From contig CM022666.1 of assembly GCA_012295275.1 (NCBI GenBank), forward strand, positions 11,133,077 through 11,197,076: a stretch of DNA of 64,000 bases, written 5' to 3'. The translations under genes were made by a program, and so were the position numbers. The notes beneath the pieces are model-generated. The model ran no database searches. It saw nothing but the letters and a program-made list of their open reading frames with translations, and was not told where the DNA came from. How positions within the stretch are numbered: position 1 is the first letter of the stretch; each line of letters begins with the position of its first letter. This document shows, in pieces, positions 49,572-61,523 of this stretch. Source of the DNA: Chrysomallon squamiferum (taxonomy: Eukaryota > Mollusca > Gastropoda > Neomphalida > Peltospiridae).

Positions 49572-49777
49572 CTTTATTTGTGATCTGCGTTTGGAATACC
49601 CCTTGTCGTGATTATTTCACATACACTATGTCTAGCAAGATGAAAACATCTTTCAAGATTTACAATAACAATAAAGGAGTTCTGATACCTAAAGATAAGT
49701 ACACCAGAATTGTCGGTGAATCGGACAAAACCTCACAGATATATAAGACATTCTCTCGCCTGTACTATCTGTCATAA
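49572..49777 (+). CDS. Candidate alternative terminal exon of the PAN-CCP-GON gene
   Basis: After the AG at 49570-49571 a frame is open to TAA at 49775-49777. It encodes a non-repetitive hydrophilic stretch with CRDYFTYTMSSKMK and DKYTRIVGESDKTSQIY. The phase fits splicing from coding exon 7 (donor after 48142, phase 1) if the 48683 exon is skipped. AATAAA follows at about 49918. The acceptor has a poor pyrimidine tract, and the sequence is not a recognisable domain, so this remains a candidate. Confidence 0.35.
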
Positions 49778-49924
49778 AAGTATTAAGTACTTGAATGTGA
49801 CATGCATCGACTGATAACACAGAGCTGTGACAATGATTTGTCTCCATGGAGAAAACTTACGACGTCATCAAACGAGCCTGTATTGCTACTGTTATTGTGG
49901 CTGAGTTAGAATGTTAATAATAAA

Positions 49925-50540
49925 GAAACGTCATTATCATATAGCAAATGTCAAACTTGTAGAAAAACGTCAACTTCATGTAACTAGAGTCAGAATGTTA
50001 GTAACTGAGCTGTAAAGAAACGTCAGTCTCATATAACTAAAGTAAAAAATGATAGTAACTGAGCTGTAAAGAAACACCAGTCTCATATAACTAAAGTCAA
50101 AATGTTAGTGTCTGAGCTGTAAAGAAACACCAGTCTCATATAACTAAAGTAAAAATGTTAGTAACTGAGCTGTAAAGAAACACCAGTCTCATATAACTAA
50201 AGTCCTGAGCTGTAAAGAAACGTCATCTTATAACTAAAGTCAAAATGTTAGTGACTGAGCTGTAAAGAAACCCAGTCTCATATAACTAAAAAATGTTAGT
50301 AACAAAATCAGCCTCATATAACTAAAGTTGTTAGTAACTGAGCTGTAAAGAAACGTCAGTCTCAAATAACTAATGTCAAAACGTCAGTCTCTGAGCTGTA
50401 AAGAAACGTCAGTCTCATATAACTAAAGTCAAAATGATAGTAACTGAGCTGTAAAGAAACGTCAGTCTCAAATAACTAAAGTCAAAATGATAGTAACTGA
50501 GCTGTAAAGAAACGTCAGTATGAAGTCACTAAACCTCAGC
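49925..50540. repeat. Minisatellite with a 53-bp unit, about eleven copies
   Basis: The core TGAGCTGTAAAGAAACGTCA recurs at about 50006, 50060, 50113 and onward, with TCTCATATAACTAAAGTCAA between. Units vary by small deletions. The leftmost, diverged unit includes AATAAAGAAACGTCA, so the array may have grown from the 3'-end region of the preceding gene. On the minus strand each unit reads TTTCTTTACAGCTCAG, a good match to a splice acceptor. Confidence 0.9.
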
Positions 50541-50699
50541 ATCGTGTAGCTGAAGATAAAATGTAACAGAGCAGTAATTAAATGTTATGAATAGCATTTA
50601 TTAGAGTATTTTTAAAATATTAGAAACTGCATATACATTTAGCAAATATTTTCAATTTATTTATTTACAATAATAACTGTAATACTAAAAATAAAAATA

Positions 50700-50740
50700 A
50701 AAACAACAACAACGACAACAACAACAACAACAACAACAAC

Positions 50741-50786
<46 letters not shown>

Positions 50787-50800
50787 TATATATATATATA
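50700..50800. repeat. (AAC)n-(AAT)n-(AT)n compound microsatellite
   Basis: About 40 bp of AAC units, 45 bp of AAT units, then AT units, in intergenic sequence. Confidence 0.9.
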
Positions 50801-51120
50801 TATTTATTTTTTTAATTCGTGTATTTACACTAATAAAATATTCACGTAACTTTTGCTGATACTAAAAGTTTGATATAGAATTTTTGAAAATATTAAACCA
50901 TCAGATATCGCTATCTGTTTATATAACGTATTGCCAGATGGTAAATAGTAATTAAATTGTGATTATGTGAGGATGTAAACAAAGCTATGTAAAAATATAC
51001 TGTTGTCAAATATTCGCATAATATATATATATATACACAGGCACACATGCACTCAAAACATACAAGTATAATATATATTATATGATGTGATATATGTTGT
51101 GGTTGTGTTTTAAAGACTCT

Positions 51121-51631
51121 AATATTTAAATAAAGCTTTGTTTTCAACTGGAATACTAGAGCTTAAAGTATGGTATGGACTGTTATTGTCACGAATAGCT
51201 CCTAGCATTGCTTTCGCTATACTTTCTTCTTTAACACTGGTGACCTTGGAAAGTTCTAACAAATCGAGTTAACTCTCTGTACAGGTTTCCACTTTGCTGA
51301 TGGATTTTTCTACATCTTCGTGGGTTTTTTGTTTAATGTTATTTACTTGCCAGCAAAATAACATGTTTTTATTAGACCTCTTGATATTACAGACTCCATA
51401 ATAACACTTCAGTATTATTTATTATTTCGGTAAAGACTGTCATCTGATTTCCATTACGTTCGACTACCTCTTTCTCACAACGTTCAGCTGTTTTCTTCTC
51501 AGCATGTTCAAATTCTTTCTTTTCACAAAGATCACCTACTTAATTATCATTAGCATCAACTATGTGTGTCACCACCTTGAAACACTTGTCACTAACATCA
51601 ACTACATGTGTGTCACTGATTCAGCATTGTT
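51121..51631 (-). pseudogene. Broken coding-like stretch, unidentified
   Basis: After a strong minus-strand acceptor (twelve T then AG, ending 51632) three segments read like protein but in shifted frames. They are THVVDVSDKCFKVVTHIVDA, then (after a stop) LCEKKEFEHAEKKTAERCEK and its continuation to about 51390, and near the left end LELSKVTSVKEESIAKAML plus RDNNSPYHTLSSSIP. Codon composition is clearly less AT-skewed than the flanks. The middle part looks helical and charged. No family was recognised. Stops and frame changes indicate a decayed gene, or sequence errors in an intact one. The candidate exon at 54641-54745 lies upstream across the 25-bp array. Confidence 0.4.
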
Positions 51632-51689
51632 CTAAAAAAAAAAAATGGAGTTAATTTGTTGTCGCCAAGTCCAACTATATAATTATGTT

Positions 51690-54300
51690 AGCGGGTAACC
51701 TAAAATATCTCAGTTACAGAGAAAACAAAATACCTTAGTTGTAGATAAACTAACATATGTCAGTTATAGATAAACTAACATATCTATGTTACAGATAAAC
51801 TAAATTATCTCAATTACAGATAAACTAAAATATTTCTGTTACAGATAAACTAAATTATCTTTGTTTCAGATAAACTAAAATATCTCAATTACAGATAAAC
51901 TAAAATATCTCAGTTACAGAAACTAAATATCTTACAAAATAAAAATATCAGTTACAGATAAACTAAAATATCTCAGTTACAGATAAACTAAAATATCTCA
52001 GTTACAGATAAACTAAAATATCTCAGTTACAGATAAACTAAAATATCTCAATTTACAGATAAACAAAATATCTCAATAAATAAACTAAAATAAAATATAA
52101 ATAAACTAAAATATCTCTGTTACAGATAAACTAAAATATCTCAGTTACAGATAAACTAAAATATCTCTCATTACAGATAAACTAAAATATCTCAATTTAC
52201 AGATAAACTAAAATATCTCAAAATATATCTCAATTACAGATAAACTAAAATATCTCAGTTACAGATAAACTAAAATATCTCAGTTACAGATAAACTAAAA
52301 TATCTCAATTACAGATAAACTAAAATATCTCAATTACAGATAAACTAAAATATCTCAGTTACAGATAAACTAAAATATCTCAATTACAGATAAACTAAAA
52401 TATCTCAACAGATAAAAATAAAAATATCTCAATTACAGATAAACTAAAATATCTCAGTTACAGATAAACTAAAATATCTCTGTTACAAACTTAAAATATC
52501 TCTGTTAAACTAAAAAAATATCAATTACAGATAAACTAAAATATCTCAATTACAGATAAACTAAAATATCTCATCTACAGATAAACTAAAATATTACAGA
52601 ATAAACTAAATATTAAAGATAAACTAAATATCTCAAACTTATCTCAGATAAACTAAAATATAAAAATATCAATTACAGATAAACTAAAAAAAATCTCAAA
52701 ATATTACAGATAAAATATCTCAAAATATCTCAATAAATAAACTAAAATATCTCAATTACAGATAAACTAAAATATTTCAGTTACAGATAAACAACAATAT
52801 CTCATTTACAGATAAACTAAAATATCTCAGTTACAGATAAACTAAAATATTTCAGTTACAGATAAACAAAAATATCTCAATTACAGATAAACTAAAATAT
52901 CTCAGTTACAGATAAACTAAAATATCTCAATTACAAATAAACTAAAAATATCTCAATTACAGATAAACTAAAATATCAGTTACAGATAAACTAAAATATC
53001 TCTAAAATAAAATATCAGTTACAGATAAACTAAAATATCTCAACAGATAAACAGATAAAAACTAAAATATCTCAGTTACAAATAAAATATCTCAAAGATA
53101 AACTAAAATATCTCAGTTACAGATAAACTAAAATATCTCAGATAAACTAAAATATCTCAATTACAGATAAACTAAAATATCTCAGTTAGATAGATAAAAA
53201 TATCTAAAATAAACTAAAATATACAGATAAACTAAAAATATCTCAGTTACAGATAAACTAAAATATCTCATTTACAGATAAACTAAAATATCTCAGTTAC
53301 AGATAAACTAAAATATCTCAGTTACAGATAAAATATCTAAAATAAACTAAAATATCTCAATTACAGATAAACTAAAATATCTCAAAAAATAAACTAAAAT
53401 ATCTCAGTTACAGATAAACTAAAATATATCAGTTACAGATAAACTAAAAATATCTCAATTACAGATAAACTAAAATATCTCATTACAGATAAACTAAAAT
53501 ATCGTCATGTATACATAAACTAAAATATTACAGATAAACTAAAATAAACAGATAAACTAAAATATCTGTTACACATAAACTAAAATATGTCAATTACAGA
53601 TACACTAACATATATGTTACACATAAATTAAATATGTCAATTACAGATAAACCTAAATATCTCAATTACAGATATACAAAAATATCTCAATTAGAGATAA
53701 ACTAAAATATCTCAATTACAGATAATCTAAAATATTTCAGTTGGAGATAAACCAAAATATCTCAGTTACAGATAAACTAAAATATCTCAATTACAGATAA
53801 ACTATAAATATTTCACTTACAGATAAACTATAAATATTTCACTTACAGATAAACAAAAGTATCTCAGTTACAGATAAACTGAAATATCTCAATTACAGAT
53901 AATCTAAAATATTTTCAGTTGCAGATAAACAAAAATATCTCAGTTACAGAGAAACTAAAATACCTCAGTTATAGATAAATTTAAATACCTCACTTACAGG
54001 TAAAGTAAAATATCTCTGTTACAGATAAACTAAAATATTTGTTACATATAAACTAAAATATTTCAATTACAGATAAACTAACATATCTCAATTACAAATA
54101 AACTAAAATACGTCAGTTATAGATAAACTAAAATATATGTTACAGATAAACTAAAATATCTGAGTTACAAATAAACTAAAAGACGTCAGTTATAGATAAA
54201 CTAAAATATCTGTTACAGATAATCTAAAATATCTCAGTTACAGATGAACTAAAGTATGTCAGTTGGAAATAAACTAAAATATCTCAGAGATAAATAAATA
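51690..54300. repeat. Tandem array of a 25-bp unit, about 100 copies, 2.6 kb
   Basis: The consensus unit is CAGTTACAGATAAACTAAAA plus TATCT. Perfect 25-bp spacing is seen for example at 51971, 51996 and 52021. Many units are partial (for example ATCTCAAAATAT or GATAAACAGATAAA), especially at 52600-52760 and 53030-53230. Units near the ends are more diverged, as in an array that homogenises centrally. Confidence 0.95.
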
Positions 54301-54328
54301 AATTATATTTTAGTTCCAGTCAGTCAGG

Positions 54329-54332
<4 letters not shown>

Positions 54333-54388
<56 letters not shown>
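54333..54388. repeat. (CT)n microsatellite at the right end of the 25-bp array
   Basis: About 28 CT units directly following the last diverged 25-bp units. Confidence 0.95.
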
Positions 54389-54391
<3 letters not shown>

Positions 54392-54640
54392 TTATTTAAA
54401 TAATCCAGTTTCAGTTTTGTTTAGCTAGACATGATCTTCAAAGTCCATATAAAACAAAACAGAATAATGCTTTATGCTCTTCATTTCAATTTTATTGAAC
54501 CTGTCTGAAGCATGAACTCAAATGTAATTAAATGATCCCAAACATGTACATAAACCAGTCTTCTCCTTCCAAAGGGAGAAAGTAACACAAACTTTCACAG
54601 TAGGATCTCTACATTCTCGTGACACTCGTTAACAACTCAC

Positions 54641-54745
54641 CTGAAACAGGATTTGTAAGACATTATTCTTACCTTGGCTCAGTGTAAAGAGGGTACCTCC
54701 AACATCCACAACGCGTTCGACTGCATTGTATGGTTCTTTCTTCAT
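54641..54745 (-). CDS. Candidate first exon with a BTB-like start, 35 codons
   Basis: A minus-strand ATG at 54745 (an in-frame stop lies two codons upstream) opens a 35-codon frame ending at the donor CAG|GTGAGT (donor bases 54640-54639). A second donor (CAAG|GTAAGA) lies inside the frame at 54672-54671. The translation contains ERVVDVGGTLFTLSQ, which resembles the first strand of BTB domains of the KCTD/T1 type (V.lNVGG..F.t). It could be the first exon of the decayed stretch at 51.1-51.6 kb, with the 25-bp array as intron. The assignment rests on about 15 residues. Confidence 0.35.
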
Positions 54746-54994
54746 GCACTAACATGCAGTCATGAAACTTTTCAGTAATTATAATTACACACCGCAACTT
54801 GAAATCCAGTTTTTGTCTTTAAACCATACGCATATATCACGCTAGCATTAATATATGAACGAAAAATAACCCATTATCATGATTATAATTGTTAACATCA
54901 TCATCATAATAATCATTTTCATCACTATTAGGATTTTTGGTACTGATTATTTTTAACTGTTATTGCTAGTATATTTCATTACCATTCCGATCAT

Positions 54995-55345
54995 CATCAC
55001 TATCCGTATCACCGTAGTCATAATTAATGTTATTATGATCATCATTAGAATTATCATCATGATGCTCATCATATTTAACATCATTAACATCATCATGCTG
55101 ATTAAGTTTATCTTTATCATCATTATGCTCATTACACTTAACATTGTCAAGTCTCAAAGTTGTTTTAACTTTATTATTATCATTATCATCATCATCACTG
55201 TTGTTGTTGTTGTTGTTATTATTATTATTATTACCATAATCTTCTTCATCATCATTATGCTTATTAATTTTAACATTACGGATATAATCATTAACTTCAT
55301 CAATTGTTGTTGTTGTTGTTGTTGTTGTTATTATTATATATTATT
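54995..55345. repeat. ATC/ATT/TTG trinucleotide low-complexity region
   Basis: Mixed imperfect trinucleotides with (GTT)n blocks at 55198-55218 and 55304-55327. It yields Ile-, Met- and Asp-rich open frames on both strands that are not genes. Confidence 0.85.
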
Positions 55346-55576
55346 ATTGATGTTGAAATTACTCACAAGATTTGTCATCTCTATAAACATTAATCGTTAC
55401 AATTACAGACATTTCACTATTGTTTTCAAACTCACACTATAAGATACGAGAACCAAACATATATACGTCTGTGAAACAAACAACAAGATGCGATGATTAT
55501 TACATGAGCTATTTAGTGTGTATAGAAACCTTTTCATCTCTTCACACACCGGTACTTCCACATAAAAAAATCATAC

Positions 55577-55731
<155 letters not shown>

Positions 55732-56347
55732 TACATACGTGTAGATAGACAGAAATAGGTAGAGAAAGAGAAAGAAACATACTGAGATAGAGAATTAAAC
55801 AGATGGATATACTGACAGAGTGAATGAGAGCGCGTGTACATAGATGCAATTTTTTTCAGAATAGATAACTAAATATTCATATTATGACATTCATATCGTT
55901 AGTATTTATTTGGTTTTTTTATCAGTTATAAATATTCATTCTGATAATTAACTGAAATTTGATAGAATTCAGAAACTGTGAATACACTTAATTATGATAG
56001 TTATGTTCCATCGATGGATACAACTGAAAATTGCGCAGATATCGATCAACCATGGTGTTGCACCATTAGTGGATATAGATTTAGAATCGAATTCCCCTTC
56101 ATATCAAAGAAAATGATTAGATGAAAAAACACCTCTGAGCATCTGGAAAATAGTTGAACATTTTCTGCAAGAATGGTATCGGAAAAGAGATTCGATTTCA
56201 TTTTAAAAATTAATCTAATCAAAGAATTTATTCATTAATGCGAAATAAGTAAAATAAGACTTGATCCGTGAATGGAATTTTATACCCTGCCGTCATTTGA
56301 TCTGCGTGTCCGCGTTGTGACATATTAATTTTCGGATTTTTCTTTCG

Positions 56348-56390
<43 letters not shown>

Positions 56391-56544
56391 TTGCAGCAAA
56401 ATATTAGGCGTCTTTGATTTTCATTAGCCCAAACTGGAGTGCGTTACCCAAGACACAATAATTCCTTGATGAAGATGAAATCGGTTCCAAACATCCATCG
56501 TTGGCATAAGAGAACGATTAATAAAAATACAACAGCGAATTCCA

Positions 56545-56670
56545 GAGTTCAGACACTGAGTCTTGATGTCATCTGTAAGACACTGATTCTTGATATCATC
56601 TGTCAGACGTGAGTCTTGGTGTCATCTGTCAGACACTGAGTCTTGATAACAACTGTCAGATTTCAGATTC
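56545..56670. repeat. Minisatellite of about 30 bp, four to five copies
   Basis: CAGACACTGAGTCTTGAT and variants, followed by GTCATCTGT, recur at about 56550, 56577, 56604 and 56631. Single diverged copies reappear at about 56819, 57059 and 57407. Confidence 0.7.
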
Positions 56671-56730
56671 TTGTGCTCATCATATGATTATGTAGACAAT
56701 CTGATGCCATCTTCCAGACGTGTCCCCTGA

Positions 56731-57880
56731 TTTTTAAATCTGTCAATTATTGTTAGACTAATTTTGTTTGATCTGTTTATACGAGAGAATTTAATTTCAT
56801 CAGTTATTTACTTACCTGAGTCTTGATGTACAATCTCCATCAAAAACAAATATTTGATTTTCACAAAAACACTTACATGAATTTTGCTCATCGATTATGA
56901 GACCGCCATCAGCACATTTAAGCACAGTTTAAAAAAAAGAGAAAATCTATTAGTTAAAATTTACTGTCAGTGATAAGAAGATGAAACTATATTTTCTATA
57001 CAAAATGGTTTTTTTCTGGTTTGTACTTAACTATCAATTAGTATAATTTAACAATCGTAGTCTCGTGATGTCATCTGTTTTAAATGACTTGAAGCTGATT
57101 TTTGAGAATAAAATTGTCTAAATGTCAATCTGTCAGACATACCAACTACACATGTAAACTTGAAATGTAATTATTTCTTTTCATTTTAGAGTAAATTCTA
57201 ATTTTTATGATCACGTGTCATTTGTTTATAATGTTGTATATTAGGTCTTGACCGTAGTTAGCATGCATTTTGTTAAACTTTATTGTTTCAGTTAATGATC
57301 AGCTTTATTTTATTATTATTTATCTACTCAAAATTGTCTTGATTTCATTTGGGCTTAGACGGAGTCTTGAAAACATATTTTTAGAAAGAACAAATAATGT
57401 ATCAACTGTCAGGTACTGAGCCTTATTCAGTTGTTTATGTTGGATAAATGCTGGATATTAGATTATTAAACCATTGTTGGGAATCTAATGCTTTCCTATT
57501 ACTTCTTACTGACATTTTTAAATGACAAGAAAAATTGTTAGACTAATTTTGTTTGACAGTTTAACTTGTTAATGTTATTTAATTTTTCTGGGTTTTTTTA
57601 TAATGTACTGGATTAAGAATTCCTTTTATGTTAATTCTATTTAAAAAAAAAAAAATCTTTGATTTTCAAAAAAAAACACACAAAATTTTTCAAAAATTAC
57701 CCCCAAAACACAATTAAATTAAATTTAAAAAAATAAACAAATAAAAAAATAAAATCCTATTAAGTAAGTTGGAAATTGGATAGTGAAAACTGAAATAATG
57801 AAGATGAAACTATATTTTCTATACAAAATGTTTTTTGCTGGATTTTGCTGACTTTCAAATTTGAGTATAATTTAACAATT
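56731..57880. repeat. Ancient segmental tandem duplication, offset about 0.8 kb
   Basis: TGTTAGACTAATTTTGTTTG occurs at 56751 and 57536. ATGAAACTATATTTTCTATA occurs at 56981 and 57804, followed in both by CAAAATG and later by GTATAATTTAACAAT. The spacing changed from 785 to 823 bp through indels. The exon relic at 56877-56928 falls inside the first copy. The equivalent place in the second copy is A-rich sequence. Confidence 0.65.
56877..56928 (-). pseudogene. Relic of a cysteine-module exon (3' half only)
   Basis: The minus strand reads TVLKCADGGLIIDEQNS and then T|GTAAGT, a consensus donor in phase 1. This parallels the 3' half of the exon at 63457-63612 ([17 protein letters not shown] then T|GTGAGT). 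Upstream, the first half of the module and an acceptor are missing and are replaced by T-rich sequence. It is therefore most likely a truncated duplicate, unless a cryptic acceptor is used. Confidence 0.65.
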
Positions 57881-57899
57881 GTCATAAATAACAGAACTG

Positions 57900-60800
57900 C
57901 AAGAAGTCATTGCTTTAATACAGTTTTAAGACATAATTACATTTAGAAACTTGGAATTTGTAAAATGTTAGCAGGTTTCAAAGCTCCAAAAAGTAGATGA
58001 TGCATTTTATGTAGTTATATATTTGTACATTGTATGTTCATCTAACAGACATTGTGATTTGTTTTATCTAATTAAATGGTGAATAATAATGTACCATGTA
58101 TTATTTTTTCTAAAGCTGATAAATTAAGATTTATTGATAAAATATTTTTCTTGTCTATGTTGACTGAAAAAATAAAAAATAAAAAAAAAAAAAAAGAAAT
58201 ATCTAGAAAATTATTTGAAAAACAATAAACGTACACGTGAATGTTGGTGTTTGATCTGTAATTCTTGTTTTCAGTTGATTGTCTGATAGTAACAGGTATT
58301 GAAAACATATTTTAAGTCATATAGCCGTTTTAGAGTCTTTAAAACAATGCATTTTCTGCACTTAAGAATATTTTTATCAGTAAGATATTTTATATTACTT
58401 GTCAGTTCTGTATTTGTTATGTTTTAATCTGTTTTTATCAATTTGTTTTTGTAATTTCTGCAGTTGTTGTAAAATGTTCAGGTGTATATATACTAGTATA
58501 TGTTATCAAATATTTTGGAATCTCTATTGTTCTAGTAAGTATAAGTGTGTGTGTGTGTGTGTGTGTGTGTGTCTGTGTGTGAAATAGTAATCGATACAAC
58601 TATTTTATGGATTATCTTATTTGTTATTTTATCATCAAATGCGACATCTTGAAAATATTGAATTAAGAATTTAAGTTGTTTTGCTCCATGATAACATAAT
58701 TATACAATATAGATTTAAAATTGTGAGCTGTGAAGAACATCCTATAAATTTAAATAAATATTCTGTTTGCATTTATTTCATTCTATTTCTTTCACACCCT
58801 TTAGGGCTATCTAAAAATAGATCAAATTCTATATTGGAGTGTGACAAAGGACTAATTGAGAAAAAACAGAGATGGTACACATGGAAAGAGAAGATATTCA
58901 AGAAATAAAATTTAAAGCTGTAAAATGTATTGTTTCAGTTCATTTGTTTTTATTATATATATATTGGTAAAGGACGATCAGTATAGTATTCATTACCTTT
59001 GTCATTTCAGAAGATTAGCACTGATGTTTTACTGTTTTGGATTGGGATGATTGTGTGTTTGATATTAAGCCAATAATTTCCAGATGTATGTATGACTGAC
59101 ATTGGGATAACTTCTAAAAATAAATTTGTCTGATCCTAATCAACTTAGAGTTATAATATTAATTTTAGGCAGGCCAACATTGGCTAATAATCAGTTTGCC
59201 ATAATAGGCCCACAGACGGCCACTGCTGAAACCAAGAGCAAACATCACAGAGGCCAATTGGAATACAAACTGAAACATGTACATATATCTATATACAGAT
59301 GCATGCTTAGACATACCTACCTACCTACCTATCTATCTATGTATGGCCACTATTAATTTATTGCCCTGTTTACCACATCAGTTTTCCCCAAGTATCAGTT
59401 ATAATATCTGAAGTAAATTATTTGTAGTAGCACCAGTATATCATCGTAATAGCAGCAGTAGTATGAACAGAGAGAGCGTAGTAGTAGCATCAGTAGTAGT
59501 AGTACTAGTAGTAGTAGTGGCTCTCTTATTCCCTGTTACAAATCCAGTTATTTTTTCAGATAAATCTGTTATGTATTTAATAGCCATAAAATGAAGTTAA
59601 GAATACAAAACATCCAGCAACAAAATCGAAATAACTAAGTCATCTCTTTTTTTTCAAATATTTTCAATAGCACATGTTGGAATGATGTAGTCATAATCAG
59701 TAGGAACATTACTGCATACATGTCGACTGGAATTATCTGTAATACACAAGATTAAGAACACAGGTTACATAACAACAGATAAAAAAAAAAAAAAAAAAAA
59801 AAAAAAAGATTACAAGAGAATTATAACAAGAACTTTCAGTAACTAAAGTCAAGATGTTAAAAAAGGAAAATTAACAAATAAAAACATTACAAAGATTAAC
59901 AAGTAAGAATGTTAACACTAATTAAAAAGTAAAAATGTTAATTATAGTATTAACATGTAAGAATAAAAAATGTCATTATAGACAGTAATGACGTAATAAG
60001 TAAAAGTGTCAATACAAGTAGTAAATGTTACAAATAATGTTAATACTAGTAGTAATAAAATTTGTACTAGAAACAGCAACCCGTAACTAATACAAATGTT
60101 GTTAATAGATATTAGGGATTTAACCGAGGTGAAAATTATAACAGCACACTGAAATGTTAACTAAACCCAATATGTTAAAGAACAGCGCAGTAACAAGGAC
60201 ATGTCAAAGCGAGTGACACAGAAACAAACCTCAAACTACAGTAACAATGTTACAACAGATAATGTCACAAGAATCTTCATAAATATTTATAAATTATGTG
60301 TTTTTAAATCCTTTTTTAGATATGAATTGATGAAAACTAGCAGATATATTATAAATTATTTTATTTTCTGTATTGCATGTAATTTGTTTCTATAAAGGTT
60401 ACTATTATAATTTAAATGTTTCTTTAAATATGAATTATATCTTAATATATAAAAGAGAAAACTTACATTGATAAAATTATTCTTTTTTTAGTGCTATTCA
60501 CAATTTGTAACTACTATGTAATAAAATATAAATCAACACATTTTATTACATACAATATTGCAAACCATAATCCAGTGTGAAAATTAAATATATACATACA
60601 CAAAGGCGTGGTTTGTATGTCAGTGAAAATGCAATGAGACAAATGGATTTATCTCTTTTGCATAAATACATGCATACATATATACTCAAACACCGAAATA
60701 TATATATCAAGAGAAAGCATATTTGATAAAACAATAATAATAATAATAAAAACATGACCAGCTAACTCATATTATTACTACATGTATTTCAAACAGAAAC

Positions 60801-60900
60801 ACTGTCAGTTTATCAAAACATCTGTGAATAGAACTACATTAAAAAATGAAAGTGTAAAAATAGGCAGCATCTGGATTTTTATATTTCCACAACAGCAGGC
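57900..60900. other. Stretch with no recognised gene
   Basis: AT-rich sequence with a (GT)n tract (58546-58580), an (AGT)n tract (59480-59518) and a poly(A) run (59781-59808). A plus-strand open frame ending at 58908 and another at 59126-59356 (after a TTTTAG) are short and unrecognised. They may be chance. Confidence 0.55.
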
Positions 60901-60915
60901 ACCACGTTGTGGGCC

Positions 60916-60916
<1 letters not shown>

Positions 60917-60988
<72 letters not shown>

Positions 60989-61012
60989 TAACTGTCTTAA
61001 TGCAACGACCTA

Positions 61013-61061
<49 letters not shown>

Positions 61062-61114
61062 GGCATATGTGTAACTGTCTCCTGCAACGACCTACTATCA
61101 CATGCATGAACACA

Positions 61115-61163
<49 letters not shown>
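60917..61163. repeat. Duplicated (AAT)n block plus (CA)n microsatellite
   Basis: (AAT)n at 60917-60988 and again at 61014-61061. Each is followed by a GTAACTGTCT..TGCAACGACCTA sequence, so the unit of tract plus flank is tandemly duplicated with a period of about 90 bp. A (CA)n tract follows at 61113-61163. Confidence 0.85.
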
Positions 61164-61165
<2 letters not shown>

Positions 61166-61413
61166 TTGTGCCTGTTGTTCTGTCTTTCTCTCTGTCTTTC
61201 TCTCTTTCATTCTCTCGTACAATTTGAAGCAAACTAAAGTATATGAAATTCTGTACAGTCACATTAATACAAGTTACTGGACATACAAAAGGGAAAATTC
61301 ACTTATTACAGTTGTATCAGACAGGTAAAGACAAGATTTTGAAACAATGTGTCCTTCACTGCTATTTTATTTCCTGGTGACAAAATGTTTTTCTGTAACC
61401 TATCAAATTGTAA

Positions 61414-61523
61414 TTAACATTGCATTTTTCCAGTACTAACACAATAACACTTCTTTTCCCACCAAAACCAGCCACTTTCAGTTTAATAACCAACTTTGTA
61501 ACATTTGCCATCGATTTCACAGC
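61414..61523 (-). pseudogene. VWC-like cysteine module exon interrupted by a stop
   Basis: After the acceptor TTTTATTCCAG, phase 2 reading gives GCEIDGKCYKVGY, then TAA (61483-61485), then in the same frame TESGWFWWEKKCYCVSTG, KMQC and TAA. The pattern C..DG.CY..G..W..K.C.C..G...C resembles half of a von Willebrand factor C-type module. The phase fits joining to the exon at 63457-63612 (T|GC makes Cys). Either the gene legitimately ends at the first TAA, or the exon is a pseudo-exon with a premature stop. Confidence 0.45.

Noticed and set aside
51690-54300. Possible CRISPR-like array
   Set aside because: Units are contiguous with no unique spacers between repeats, and the context is an animal genome. 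It is a minisatellite.
54953-55442. Ile/Met-rich and Asp/Asn-rich open frames
   Set aside because: Low-complexity ATC/ATT/TTG repeats, open on both strands, with no protein-like composition.
58681-58908. Plus-strand open frame ending in a Lys-rich tail
   Set aside because: AT-rich composition, no family resemblance and no supporting splice or promoter signals.
59126-59356. Plus-strand open frame after TTTTAG with GRPTLANNQFAIIGP
   Set aside because: No recognisable family, no donor, and it ends in repetitive sequence. Left as unannotated.
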